The notes: generated by a model not told the origin, from the letters alone. 64,000 nucleotides of DNA from Pseudopithomyces maydicus (GCA_026873275.1 JANTUC010000009.1:1426001-1490000), one strand, 5' to 3'; shown: positions 31,628 through 44,464, numbered from the stretch's first letter. Translations and numbers: made by a program.

Positions 31628-34600
31628 TCAATACGCCAATTCTTCACCACCGCCAAACCCCTCTCCACCAACCTCCCTGCGTCCACATCTGCAACCCCTC
31701 TTCCTCCCCCTCTCCCCCTTACCCTCTTCATCCTCCCCCTCCAGAACAACACTCCACTCCGCTACCGTGCCCCCCTCCACCGCACTCTCATTCCCCAAAT
31801 TCCCCCTAATCCCCAAATGCACATACCTCCCACTCCAGACGCTCCCTCGCCTCGCGTCCCCAGCGTCACATTCGTCTGATTCCCCTTCACCTGCCTAATC
31901 ACCATGGCGACCTCAGGATCCCACGGCTCGCTGATCTCCACCACGCCACTCGCGACGCTGCGCACCGCGCCGCCGACGTCCTCGAACGCCGCGCTGTCGA
32001 ACGGCGGGCCGGCAGAGGAGTTGCTGACGAGCACCTCGTAGTACGAGGGGGCGTGTTGCCCCAGTCGAAGAGGATGCGGTGAATGGGCGCGAAGGTGGAG
32101 CGCTGGGTGTCGACGCTGAGGTAGTTTGTGCGGTGGGAGTGGACGGGTTGCCATTTTGTGGAGGAGGCGCCGTCGATGGCGGCGAGGGGGAATTGGCCGG
32201 GGACTTCGGCTTGGTAGTCGTTTGGGAGGATGGGTCTGCATTGGAGGATGTTGTTTGCGACGGTGAGGGTTTGGCCTAGAAGGCGGTTTGGGAGAACGAG
32301 TGGGGTGTCGGGGATGAGGGTGTATCGTTTTGAGCGGCTGCGGAGGATGACGGGGATGGAGTGGGCGTGAGTGGGGTTCGCGGTGGAGAGAATTTTGTCG
32401 GGGAGGCGGGCGAGGGTGGTGTGGGTGGTGTTGGAGGTGGCGTTTATGCCGTAGCCTTGCCAGTAGAAGGTGCGGTAGTTGATTTGGGGGATTTGGGGTG
32501 GGATGGAAGGGTCGATGTCGAGGCGGTCGACGAAGAGGCGGAGGCCGAGGTAGCCAAAGACGCCTACACGGTTGGCACCGCCCATGCCGGTAAGGAACGG
32601 AAAAGCTGCGTGGGTGCCGCCATTGACGAGGACGCTGTCTACCATCTGTTCCGAGTACTGGAGGAACGGGTAACGTGTGTACGGCTGGGATGAGTAGTGG
32701 TTATATGTGTAGCTCGAGCAGCCTGAAGGTGAGATGTCATTTGCGACAATGCTGAATGCAGCATAAGTCATTCCTGGACCGTCGGCTGACTGCTTGTTTG
32801 CGTAGTAGTCGAGATCTACCAGGCTATACGGATTCTTGTAGTTGAGTAGATCGTCGATGAGTACGACATCGGCCTGTTTGACCACGGCAGATCCATTCAT
32901 TGACGCATATTCCATTACTATACCGGCCTCTTCATGTACTGGCAGGCGCATCTTCGCAGAAATGATGTTCCAGGTTTCGTTTTGAGGCAAGCCAAACATG
33001 CTGTTGAATTCGTTGGTCTCGTTCAAATGTCTTTGGATCAACGCAGTAGTATATGCCACATTGTTGACATTGTTCGCGTACTCGTCAGGATCTGTGGCGT
33101 TGTTGATCTCGTAGTAACCCGAAGTCTCGTTGAAATCCACCAGTTCGCCAAAGAAATATGCAATGTCGTTTGAGATCGGCAGAAACTGTTCTTTAAACAG
33201 GGTTGAGTCGCCTGTAGCAATAAAGTGATTTCGAAACGCTATGGAAATAGCTCCATTCACATGGTATTGATAGTCGAAGCAGGGCCCACTCGCTGTGCAG
33301 TTGCCGTGTCTCCCGCTAGTCCAGGGGTAAACCGCACCTCCAGTAAATCTGCCGGTCTGGTTTTTGGAGGAAGAAAAGGCCGTCTTGACATTCTCTTTCG
33401 CCTGGGGATACATGGCAACACGGTAATTTATGACGTTTTCTATGTGTTGCGGATGGGATAGTTGCAAGCCAAGCGCCATCCAAATCTCAGCATCCCAGAA
33501 AATAAGGCCGCCATAGCAATCAGATCCGAGTCCACACACGGGTATACTGTGAACATTCAAGCGAGGGTTGTTGTTGGCAGCAGCGATAGCATTGGGACCA
33601 ACGGTATTCTGGAGGAGCATGAACGGGTTAGCAACTGATGATCTAGCCAGTTCTGTCAACTCCTGGCCTGTTGAGTTCACAAAAGAGAATGTGTCAACAG
33701 AGTCATCGGTCATGATTGATTCCCATTCTTTGATGTGAGAACGTCTCAAAGCATTGAATTGCGCTGCCGCGGCTGCAGCCGATGCTGCCAAAGCAGCGCC
33801 TTTGGGGTCATCAAACGCATCCGAGGAAGCCACCCCAACATATTTGGAGACCTCCGACCATTCGTTATCAACTAGCTCGATATCCACATACTGACTGACC
33901 GATGATGGGTGTGTGCTGTTGAAGAAATCATCCACAATGTTCGTTCGCTTTTCAACTTTCTTATTCTGGTCGGGCTCGAGGGTCGAAACAACATAGGCTG
34001 TGACGTTGCCCACGTTCTTCGGGCTAACTGCGGACCACATGGTAGGGGTTCCTTCTCCGTAACTTTTGGCAACATGCTCGGTACGGGCAGCACTAGTGCC
34101 GTCAATGACATCGATGACAGTAACATTGACGTCGCTCCTGGATTTGAGCCTGAGTCTAACGGCTGCTTGGTTGACGTATAGTTTGTGCACGAACATCTCA
34201 TACTCAACTTCAATCATTGTACGATGCTCATTGGCCTTCGTACCTGGTACCTGTTCGTAGAACTCAACACCACATTGCTGATATCCAGGGCACCAATTGA
34301 ATTGCCAAGACAATGTTCCTTTCTTCATATCGAGAGCTGTTTGGAACCCACTAATTTCTTTGTGAAAAGTAGAGGCGTTCAATACGGCATCTATTACCCG
34401 TTAGCACTGATTTATGTCCTGGTGGTTTTGCGCAAGATGTTGGGGCTATACCGTGCACAGACATGCAGGTAGACGCGAGAGCACCTGATATTTGGAAATC
34501 ACCAAGTGCTGGAGCCCGGATACTCACCATGTACTTTGACAACCAGCCCCGACCAATGCGGAATCCCGCTCAGAAAACTGTCTCCCCCATACTGCTCCAA

Positions 34601-34996
34601 CCAAGGATAATTTGTCCCGCCGTCCCGATCATCCGCATCATAAAATCCGGCAATAGACGCAAAAGTCTGTCGTTCGTTGTTCAACGGCCACCCATTGATG
34701 GGGTCTCGCAAGCTAGGGTTCTGCCCCCATCCCGGGCCGTCTTGCTCGAAGAATGGTCCCAGAGCCGCAAGGTTGATACCGATGTAACCGTTCGCGAGTG
34801 ACATCCGAGATTGGTAAGCTCCTTGCTCCAGGGATGAGGATGTGATTTGCCATGGTGGCGATCCAGGCACCGAGTCGCCGACGGGAGGAGACCAATCTTG
34901 CCGCGACGAGCTGGCGAACAGCGCAATTGCTGTCCAGACAGGCGCCCCGCTCCGCATAATACGTAGTGTGAAGTCAATGAGCGAAGAAAATAACAT
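31628..34996 (-). CDS. ATH1: Acid trehalase, glycoside hydrolase family 65; two frameshifts near C-terminus
   Basis: Secreted or vacuolar alpha,alpha-trehalase (trehalose to two glucoses). Exon 1 is 34996-34528 and exon 2 is 34390-31628, with a 137-nt intron (donor GTGAGT) restoring VVKVHDAVLNASTFHKE. The N-terminus is hydrophobic (TLRIMRSGAPVWTAIALFASS), consistent with a signal peptide. GH65 hallmarks are FIPHWSGL-like SGIPHWSGLVV, GLIFWDAEIWMAL, and PDEYANNVNNVAYT, whose Glu corresponds to the catalytic acid of the family. Many N-x-S/T sites fit secretion. Two breaks occur. One is at the C/G5 run 32047-32051 (rejoining FDWGNTPP to SYYEVLVSNSS). The other is at C4 31858-31861 (rejoining NQTNVTLG to VWSGRYVHLGIRGNLG). 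Each needs one added base, and corrected length is 1077 aa. The last ~30 residues are Arg/Glu/Gly-rich and may be extended read-through of the corrected frame. Confidence 0.93.
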
Positions 34997-35835
34997 GCAG
35001 GCACAAAAGCAAGTCTCGCTATTAATGGGACCGATACGATTTGGTTGCGAAACCGTCTGCGCTCTAGGTTCGTTGTAACGAAGGGTCGATAGGCGGGATT
35101 CTGGGGAGCAAGTGATGCTAGCTCTTTCCCTTCAAGTCACACGACAGAAGCCGAAGACTGTGAAGCGGAAGAGCTGCGCGCAGAGCCTCAAGGGAAATAA
35201 AAATGGGCCTGGGTTGATGTGTGACGCGAGGGATGATCGCGCAGCACCGCGGAGCTGGAGAAGCCTTGGCGTCTGTCCCAACGAGAACGAGAACATGCTA
35301 AAATTGTGGGGAAGCTGTCCATCGGGATCTACGTCTGTGTTGTTGATCCTCTGTTACAGAAGATGAAAATGAGGGGAATCTATATCCACGAGGCTTGTTG
35401 CGGCTGCGAGGATGTATGGTGACAGTGATGTTATTGTGGGTGGCGCTTGACCGATAATCCTATGATGTACATAGACCGCAAGTGATCTGCATTGGGCCCC
35501 CGATAAGAGGTGTTTGGTACGCATGCCGTGAATGAAATTATGAAGAGAGTAAATTCCCTGTTAGACTACCTATAAGAAAAGTTTATTTTGACATGCTATC
35601 TATAACGTCCTTTCCGAATACATCAACAAGAATAGCTCGGTGACGTCATCGTCCTATGTGAGATCAATCTGTTTGGGCACCTGGGCACCTGGAACAACAG
35701 GTGACACGCGTGGAGTAGAATAAACTGCTAATCAATACATTAAGAACAGTCTGTCTAAATTGAATTAAATTAAATTCCCACTTGCTCTTGCACACTCAGC
35801 AACGAATTGAACTGATGAATTGTATTTGGACTACT
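34997..35835. other. ATH1 promoter region / NTE1 3' flank
   Basis: 839 bp; the right half (35500-35835) is AT-rich. It holds the ATH1 promoter and the NTE1 terminator. A short tandem GGGCACCT duplication is at about 35678-35693. No additional gene is seen. Confidence 0.5.
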
Positions 35836-38800
35836 CTATATACTCGCCCGTCTGGGCGCCATCGTCCGCCTCAGATTCTTCTCCTTCTCCGTCTCCTCAC
35901 TGACTGGCAATACACCCTGCTCCCTTAGTCCCGCAAGATACTCCTTCCCATACTGGTAACCGACTTGGTAAATTTCATCAAACTTTGCAAAGTCCAACGT
36001 GCCATACGGATCAATCGGCGGCCGCATATATCTGCAGCCAGGAGTATTCTTTGCCTTCTCAAGTGCATCATAGGATGATACGTAGGCAAGGCGAGACTGG
36101 ATCTCGGAAAGCGTAGGCGGATTAGGGTATGAGGAGAAAGGATTCCAACGGTTGAACAGCGCCCAGAATCCAGAGAGACTGTCGCCGAAAGACTGCGGCG
36201 TGTCGTCGTCAAGCGAGCCCACGTCGACGGCAAAGATAACATCGGCGCCAAGAGACTTCATATGTGTGACAGTCAGATTGTCCACATAGCCGCCGTCGAG
36301 AAGCATATTATCGCTATCGCAAAGTGGTGGCAGTAAACCGGCAAGCGACATGGAGGCACGTACGTAGCGCCATACATACCCGCTAGTGTGTACCTCAGAG
36401 CGGCTCTTGCTGATATTAGTCGTGTTGCAATAGTATTCCAACCAGAAGTCTTCAATCTGTGAATTGCCGAAAGTCTTGAAGATGCCACGGTTAAACTCAT
36501 GGCCGGTGGTGTAGGAAGCCGAAGGATATGTAAGGTCGAGGGCGAACCTCCACATACTCCCCATTCGACCAGCAAACTTCTTAGCTCTTCCATACATTGG
36601 AACAACATCAGCATCCCAAGCGTAAAGAGCGCCGATGAAGGCACCGATAGATGTTCCACCAACAATATCAATGGGTATCCCGGCTTCTTCGAGTGCACGA
36701 ATGATGCCGATTTGGGATATACCTCTTGCGCCACCTCCTCCTAGGACTAGACCCACAGACTTGCCGCAGAGTCGTCTGGCGAGACGGTGGAAATCGCCTT
36801 TGTATGGAGTATCCGCAGAGTACAGCGGCGTCTGACGGACTCTTCGCGATGTGTACTTTTGGATTTCAGCCTGCAGTACTTGCACTCGCTGCTTGAGAGC
36901 AGTGCCGAAACGGCGCCCTATTGGATGTACCGGCTCAGCATTGGTCCGGAAGGGCATCTGGACGTGGTGGTGGCTGCCATTAACCCATGGCCGGTTGCGC
37001 AGCCACTTCCGTGTAAGGCCAGACGGACAGAACTTTTCCGAATGCAACAGCACGAGTTCTTTGCGTGCAGTAGTTTTTGTGGTCAAGAGAAGACGCTCAT
37101 ACTCCCCAATATTTGGAGATCCTTCTGCCAACCCGACGAGTAGAATGCAATCCGCTTGGCTAATGCATGTTTGTGTCCATGGAGATTTGACTGGCGTATC
37201 TGCAACGTAGAGGACGAGCCCATATTTTTCTTCCAAGTCCGCGAGATATTGGGACACTTTCAGCTTACCCATACGATTAAAGGCATGTCGACCAAGATGG
37301 TTTAGAATTGCAGCTTGATTGAGTGACACCACTCCGTTAGGAGTGCCAATCTGGTTCAGCGCGTTCATTAACCGGCTAGCAAACTCCACCACAGGAACAC
37401 CGGCTGTAACAGGCAGAATCGTTACCGTGCGTAAGTTTACTGTCGAGGAGACTTTGCTTCGTGCGCCTGTTGAGCGAAGTTCCTTGCTTTGCTCATGAAG
37501 TGGATCTTCCATTAAGGCACGCATGCGAGATGCGATGATCTTGGAGATTTTGATGGTAATCCCCGGGTGCTCCAGTGCGAGGCTGTTGAATAGCGTCTTG
37601 GGAAACTTCGCTACTTCGGTGTCACGAATGGCATGTAATGAACCAGGACGCGTTGATTCGGTAAGAACCTCCAGCTCTCCGACGCTGTCGCCTTGTCCAT
37701 ATTCTCCAATGACCTTCACGTTGTTGTCCACGCCATCTTTGATCGCTCTTAAACGTCCATTTAATACAATATAGATAGCGTCGCTTTCATCTCCCTGGTT
37801 GTAGATGACTTGACCTGAATTGACTTGCACCCATTCCAGCGCAAAATCAATATGCAGAATCAGCCTTGGCAACAGTGTCGTCAAACGCTTGGCCATAGTT
37901 AACAGTACTACGGGATACCGATCAACAATCCGTTCTATAGAGGCTCGGGGTAAGAACCCAACATAGACATCTGTTTTCGCGGTGACGTCCACAAACGACC
38001 GGTAAGACGACACGGTCCCCAGGTAGCCAGCCAATCCACCAGGTTTGGTCAAGAAAAGACTCTTCCTCCCTTTCTTTCGCTTTCCTTGATCATTTAAATT
38101 CAGATACGAGGCAGAGGTCTTGTTCGTAGATCGTTTGAGGGATGGCTCGCCGAAGAGCTCAGCATCGGTAGTCCCAGGTGTTGTTGGTAACGTGCCAAGC
38201 ACGTTATGTTCCTGATGCTCTTCTTCAACCGGTATGCCGACATCAAGGAACCCGTCAATCACATAGTACAGACCAGGGTTTCTCTCGCCTTGTTCTACTA
38301 GCACGGCACCTTTCGGAAAATACACGATCTCGACGTCGTTAACAATTTCTTCCACAAGATTTTGACCGTTGAGACTCATAGTAGACTGTCCCGAGGCCGA
38401 AACCATTGATTCGGTATCACCGTCACGAGATGCCTCGTAGGGGTCAATGAATCCAAAAGCATTACTGAATACAGCTTTCTGTCGTCTTGCATCAAACGAC
38501 ACCAGGCGCGGTGATTGCTCAACTGACTGCGGCTTTGGAACGGGATTCTCAAGATCAGTAAGCCCTATTGCTTTGAACATACAGTCTAACACAGACTCTC
38601 TGAACACAGTGGCTTCATCAATTGATTCTTGGCGATGCAATACAGCGGGTCGAACTAGTGGTGAAGCAAAAGGGTTGAAAGTACCCGCTTCAAGTGGTGT
38701 TTTCGGGTTGCGGTGATCTTGTTGGACAGGTTGAGAAAAGCTGTACCGTCCCGATCTTCCCGCGCCTCGTGGAAGATGCGTGTTAGTCAAAAGATCGCCT

Positions 38801-40486
38801 GCACTGACTCTATCCGAACCACTGACAGGTTCAGCTCGGGGGCTGACTGCCTTGTGAAGACCTTCGTTACTGATATCAACTGACGAGCCACGTATCGCAG
38901 CAAGACGAGCATGACCCGCAGCCCCCTTTCGGAGTGTTGAGTTGGATCTTCGCCGTCGACCGGCGCCAGGATTGTGGAGTGCTATTCCTTTCATTTCCTC
39001 TTCCGGTCCAGTCCGCTCAGTCTCCTTGGCAAATCTATCCTTGAGTCGCTCAAGAGCGGAGTCGTGGAGGAAGCCAGGCAAATCATACGTAGTGTAGGAG
39101 TTCATTAGCTTTTCCGTTCGCAACACTTCACTGGTGAGTCCTAGATATGCGTGCCCAGTGGCAAGCGTCACTCGTTGCAGCCGGGTCAAAATCACTTGAA
39201 CAATGTGCGCCGTTGCTTTCGGGTAAACCCTAGTTAGGCGGCGAAAGGCGGTAGCAGGAATGATCGCAATGGTTGTATCTACTTTAGCTCGCGCAACGAT
39301 ATCGGGATGAGCCGATTTGGATTTTGACTTGGATCGAGATTGGGACGAGCGATGCTCTCTGTTAGGTTTGTGAGCTTGCCCATTAGCAGCAGCGTTAGTG
39401 TCTAAGGAGAAAGGTGGAACACTTTGAAGGCGACCACCCGCAGTAGGACTGGCGATGCTCGACGCCCGACGGTGTCCTAGCCTGCCATCAGCTGTGCCGG
39501 ACACATCTGCAGGAGTTTGTGGGCGAGAATCATCCATCACAAAGCTACTATTCCTCGATATGGACGGCCGTACTGGCTCGTCAAATGGGGTGGCAGGGAC
39601 ACTCAAATCGACGCCTTCGTCTTCTGAATCGTGGCGTAGCTTCACATCCTCGGTGAACAAAGAAAGGATAGAGAAGAGCGATGACATGGGGGCGCCGTTC
39701 TTTACTTCGGTGAGGAGCTGGTACCCTTGACGATGGCCCGAATTCGCTCCGTCATCCCTGTCTGAATCGTGTGGTATGCTTTCGTCATCATCAGAGTCGG
39801 CAGTGTCTCGGTTCGACTTGACAAATATCTGGACCAATCCATCGACCACCAGGCAGAAACCCTTTTCTTCTTCCAACAGGATTGTTTCACCGGCAATCAG
39901 CTTCCTCGTTTGCATGGTTCGCGTGAGCTCGTGGAACACAGGCCGTTCAAGGTAGCCGAAGACCTTGATGGCGCTGAGGAACTCGTCCAGGTAGTTTGAC
40001 AGGCCTCTTTTGGAATCGCCTTCTTGGGTGTCCGGGAAGACCTCAACTTGGGGCTCATCACGCTGGGTTTCGGGAGGAAGTCTTGTGTACATGGTCATGA
40101 AGCGGTATCTCACTAGGTAGCTCACTGTCGACACGACGAAGACGGTGATCAACAAGCTGGTGCAATTAGCTGGCTGTTGTCAATGGGCAAGGAGCGGCTT
40201 ACAGAGTGGTGAAGTTCATGGTGAAGGTCAAGCTCATGGAGAACAAGGTAAAGAGCCATGTTGGCAGCGTGATGGTGGTAAAGGTGATGATCCAGTACAG
40301 CGCGCCCGGTAGCACGGTTAGAATGCTGAGCACAACGCGGGCAAGCAGACCGAACGTCGAGGAAGAGGCTGTTTTTTCGACTGGGGGCGCTGTATGTAGG
40401 ACGTCTGCCACGGCAGCAACTGTGTGGGACAGGCTGGTCGCCACGGAGCTCGAAGCATGCATGGCTTCGGCAGCTGCGGTAGCCAT
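35836..40486 (-). CDS. NTE1: Lysophospholipase NTE1 (neuropathy target esterase family)
   Basis: ER-membrane patatin-like phospholipase that deacylates phosphatidylcholine and lysophosphatidylcholine. Exon 1 is 40486-40203 and exon 2 is 40156-35836 (46-nt intron, GTAAGC..CCAG), giving 1534 aa, the usual fungal size. The start at 40486 (MATAAAEAMH) is the first ATG; the frame upstream has none. Three hydrophobic segments sit at the N-terminus (about residues 40-110), one split by the intron. Cyclic-nucleotide-binding-like domains follow: one near residues 150-340, interrupted by Ser-rich disordered insertions, then two around 620-880 (GERNPGLYYVIDGFLDV and NQGDESDAIYIVLNGRLRAI). The patatin domain carries the oxyanion loop GGGGARGISQIG, the nucleophile GGTSIGAFIGALY (GxSxG) and the catalytic Asp in DGGYVDNL. 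It shares a 269-bp promoter with ARP9. Confidence 0.97.
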
Positions 40487-40755
40487 GGTGGATGGCGGGG
40501 GAGAGCGAAGGGCGCCCCGAACGGAGGATGTGAATTCAGGGCGGGCCGTCGGCAAGGGCAAGGATCAATCGAAAGCGCAGAGAGGCATGGAGGGGAATCC
40601 GAGGCATGGTGGAACTGGTGGACGCTGCGGCGGGACTGGACCTTGGAATCTACCGCGGGGGAGTGAGCATGGTCGCGTTCTTGGCAGCGAGCTCCAGCGT
40701 TCCTTCACGCGCTTCTTCACAACGCGCCTGACATCGCGCCGCCCATTGGCCCACC
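40487..40755. promoter_or_regulatory. Short divergent promoter, NTE1 / ARP9
   Basis: Only 269 bp separate the start codons of NTE1 (40486, minus) and ARP9 (40756, plus), so the two genes must share a compact bidirectional promoter. No specific element recognised. Confidence 0.6.
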
Positions 40756-42807
40756 ATGCCGCCCTTCAAAGATGAGCAGATAATAGTACGCACTGCGTCG
40801 CCCCGCCGTCACTAGCCGACCAGTATTGACCGTGTTGCACAGATCATCGCGCCCGGCTCGGAGACGACGGTCGCGCAGCTGGGCCTCCCCGAGAGCTTCA
40901 CGCCCGCCCGCCTGCGTGTGCGCTCGCGCATGTTCCCCGCCGAGAAGGCGGGCGAGTGGGAGCCTTACAAGATACGCCGCCGGACCGACAAGCCAGAGCA
41001 GCCCGCCGACGACCCGCAAGACGCAGCCCAGGAAGGCGCCGCCGGCGCTGAAGACGAGGTCGTCTTCGAAGAGGACCGCGTGTCCGAGGAGGGCGCCGTC
41101 TGGCCCATCAGGGAAGGCAAGATTGTCGACTGGTCGTGCTTCTTCGCCCTCATCACCCACGTGTACAATGCGCTGAATCCGCCCTTCCATACTCCCATCC
41201 TCCTCATCGCGCAGCCGGTATGGACGCCCAAGGAGCACGAGAAACTCACCCAGTTCTTCTTCGAGAAGTTCAAGACGCCGGCCTTTGGCCTGATGGACGC
41301 CGCCATGGCCACCAGCTGGGCGTACGGTGTCCACACGTCGACCATCGTGGACGTGGGCAAGGACAAGGTGGACATTACCGCCATTAGCGAGTTCATACCA
41401 CACATCCAAGGGCGCGTCATGTCTTTGGCCGGCTGCGGAGGAGAAGCGCTCACAGAAGGTCTCGTGGCAAAGCTCAAAGCAAGAAGCTGGAGTCGGGACA
41501 TGTGCGAACAGCTCAAGAAGAGCCCCATCTGCGAGATACTTCCGCCCGGCACGCCCTTGCCAGGTACCAAGGAAGCGAGCGAGGAGGAGGTCATCACGAA
41601 TCCTGCTGCCGCTGCATCAACGGGCGCCCCTGGCTCAGGCCCTGCGGCTGCCTCGACCATCGGCAACATCCCACGAGGGCCAGGCGCAGATACCGAGGTC
41701 GGCGACGACGCCAACGCCGACGATGAGGGCGTCTTGGATGTCGCCAGTATTGTCACTGGCGGTAAGATGGAGGAATATCTAGCCAAGAAGGAGCGGGAGA
41801 AGCAAGAAAAAGCCAGTGCAAAGAAAAAAGGTGGTCCTGAAACTGCTGCCGCGGCCAATGCGAACAAGCCCATCAGGTTACCCAACTCGAAGCGTGATAG
41901 GGCCACTTTCCTGTACGAAGACCACCGCCTACTAGACAACCTCAAAAACATGAACTTGGGCAGCGAGAGATTAGCCGAAATGCAGAACCAGCTGGATGAG
42001 GGCCCATCACGGCAAAACGACGGTATAACTGGCGAACCGGCACCTGTTGTGGAGACCAATGGCTCTGCCGATGCAGGGAACTCGAACAACCAATCAGGAC
42101 CTATCAGGCGAGAGCTCGAAGTCGGTACAGAACGTTTCATGGCAGCTAGCAACGGCGTACTGGAGAGGATAGCGGATGCTGTACACCGGACCATCTCTTC
42201 TGTCGACGAAGTGAACAAGCGCAGCGAACTCTGGGACTCACTCATCATCTGCGGTAACGGATCAAGAGTTCGAGGTATGCATCTTATCCACTTGCTGATC
42301 ATACAACGCTGATAATTTTTAGGATTCAAGGAAGCTCTCATTGAGACTATCCAGTCCAAGTACCTCATTTCCCCATCATCAGCCACCATCTTCACCTCCG
42401 AGATTCCTTCCAATATCTCCACGCCTGCCGGCACTGGCGCCAACACTCCGCAACCCCAGCTAGGTCCCCATGGAGGCGCGCCATCGCACGTAAACCCTCT
42501 GCTCTATGCAGCTACCACTGCACAGACGCAGCACCTCATGCCCCACAACCCAACCTCGCATCTCCCGGGCTTGTCACACAACGCCCACTCAAGCCATGGT
42601 CAGACGCCAACTTCCATCAAGCTCGTGAAGCCTCCAGAGTATTTTCCAGAGTGGAAAGACGTGGGCTTCGACGAGTCCGCGTTCCTGGGCGCTCAGGTTG
42701 CTGCCAAGGTTATCTTCGTTGTAGACCAGGGACAGAGTAAGGGCTACATGACGAGGCCGGACTACAACGATCAGGGCCCAACTGGCATTCACGATTATGC
42801 GTTGTGA
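40756..42807 (+). CDS. ARP9: Actin-related protein Arp9 (chromatin-remodelling SWI/SNF-RSC subunit)
   Basis: Exons are 40756-40785 (30 nt, MPPFKDEQII), 40843-42274 and 42323-42807. Introns of 57 and 48 nt have donors GTACGC and GTATGC, and the product is 648 aa. The start recreates the Arp9-type opening IIAPGSETTVAQLGLPE. It is followed by RMFPAEK and WPIREGKIVDWSCFFALITHVY, an actin-fold segment in which the ATP-binding motifs are degenerate, as expected of Arp9. A long Ala/Gly/Glu-rich linker (about residues 250-420) carries a charged helix (MEEYLAKKEREKQEKASAKKK). The actin fold resumes with LWDSLIICGNGSRVRGFKEALIETIQSKY across intron 2. The closing block PPEYFPEWKDVGFDESAFLGAQVAAKVIFV fits the actin C-terminal subdomain. 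It is nuclear and structural rather than an active ATPase. Confidence 0.85.
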
Positions 42808-43037
42808 AGTCAGCACAGTCATGCGTTTTGGTTTGGAGTTTGGTGGGCACTGGATATCCTTGACTTGGGTCTTTCAACGAAGACGGAGGGTCTGCTTCCT
42901 TCGCGGTGTAGCGGTGTAGCTTACAGAAAAGCATTTACATACTTCTCCTCATGAAATACGATCCTACTTGTCTACAGGTACTTTGTGTGAACGGCCGTCT
43001 CTATAGATGTATATTCTAAGCGTGAATCATCATCAAC

Positions 43038-44464
43038 CTAAGGCTTATACGTAGCACTATTGTGCACCAACCTTCCCCTTACCCACACAGCGGCACAATT
43101 CCTGTCATCTCCGCTATACACCCACTTCTCCACCTTCTCCTCCAGACTCTCAAACCCAAACACATCAACCGGTCCACCCGCCCCCTCTTCCCCGAACAAG
43201 CCCTCCCTATCCCCCTCCTCCGGCACCTTCCCCAACCGTATCATCTGCGCATCAAACTCCATCCCCACATCGAAGCCCCCAACCTTATCTTCCAACCCGA
43301 CGACCGCAGCGCCTCCCCGCGTACCGAGATAAAGCGCCTCCGCGGTAGATAGCTTCGCGGCGTTGTTCAGGGTCGCGGCCGGGGCAGAAGGCGACGCCAT
43401 AGCCACGAAGCGGGAGGTCCAAATGGCGTGGCGCGCCTCCTCGAGGATGGAAGGGGAAAATCCACCAGATACGTCGGTACCCAGGCCGATGGTTATGCCC
43501 TCGTTCAGCAGCTCGCGGACGGGGCAGCAGCCGCTTGTCAGCGCGGTGTTGGATGCCGGGCAGTGGCTTATTTTGCTGCCTCGCTCCTTGACGAGTTTTC
43601 TCTCTTTATCGGAAAGATGGATGGCGTGGGCGAGAATAGTTTTGGGGGTTAATAGGGAGGCGTCGTCGTAGACGTGGGTGTAGGACTCGGATTCTGGGAA
43701 CCATTCGCTGACGAGCTGGCACTCGGATGTGTTCTCCGAGACGTGTGTCTGGATGAAGGCATCTGTGTCCTTTGCCAAGTTACCGAGCTCTTTCAGACAG
43801 GGAGCTGTGCAGCTGGGTGCAAAGCGCGGTGTGACGATGGGGCGGACGATCTCCCCGTGCTGGTCGATCGACCTGGCGTACTCTATGCATGCTCGTGAAT
43901 CTCGGACGGCGTTTTCGATGCTCTCGTCGCGGTAGTACTCGGGGATAATCTGTCCATGCACACGCGGCCTACCAGTGCTCGTTGACCCCTGGCGAGACAG
44001 ATGTCGGCGAGGAGGTTTGTGGCCTCGACGTGGCGTGTGGCAAAGTAGGCGCAGGTGGTGGTGCCATGTGAAAGTGTACGCGAGACAAAGTTCGAGTATA
44101 TGCGTGAGGCCTTCTGTACGTCCGAGAAGGAAGCTTCCAGGGGGAAAGTGTAGGTTTCAAGCCAGTCAAGGAGCGTTGTTTTCCCGAAGAGGCCGGTGTT
44201 GGGATGCTGAGGGGCATGGGTATGTGTGTCGATGAAGCCTGGGAAGAAGAATCCGTCGTCTACCTGGACGGTCTTTGCATCTTTCCACTCGGCGTGTTTT
44301 TGCAGAGCATCCTCACGCGATGTGTTCTTCTCCACGAACCGTATCACGCCTTGCTCGTCCACACCAATAGCTCCTTTCTCACATATTTCTAGATCTGCAA
44401 GCGCAACGCAGTGCACGAAGGCTCCGAGATAGATAGTCTTTCCGATTGGCGCAGAAGCTGCCAT
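43038..44464 (-). CDS. GUD1: Guanine deaminase, one frameshift
   Basis: Zinc-dependent amidohydrolase converting guanine to xanthine in purine salvage. No intron. The start at 44464 (MAASAPIGKTIYLG) is preferred; an in-frame ATG at 44512 would add 16 residues. Metal-site motifs are GFIDTHTHAPQ, THVSEN, LAHAIHLSD and GLGTDVSGG, in the order typical of guanine deaminases, and TTTCAYFATRH precedes the break. The frame changes after RVCMDRLS. One C added to the C4 run (G4 on the plus strand, 43941-43944) continues it as PEYYRDESIENAV, giving 475 aa, the normal length. Metal ligands on both sides of the break are intact, so I read it as an assembly deletion. It converges with ARP9, with 230 bp between. 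Confidence 0.93.

Noticed and set aside
40965..42446. 493-codon minus-strand open frame antisense to ARP9
   Set aside because: Shadow of a GC-rich coding gene; Ser/Pro-rich, no domain, and it overlaps a splice-supported conserved gene.
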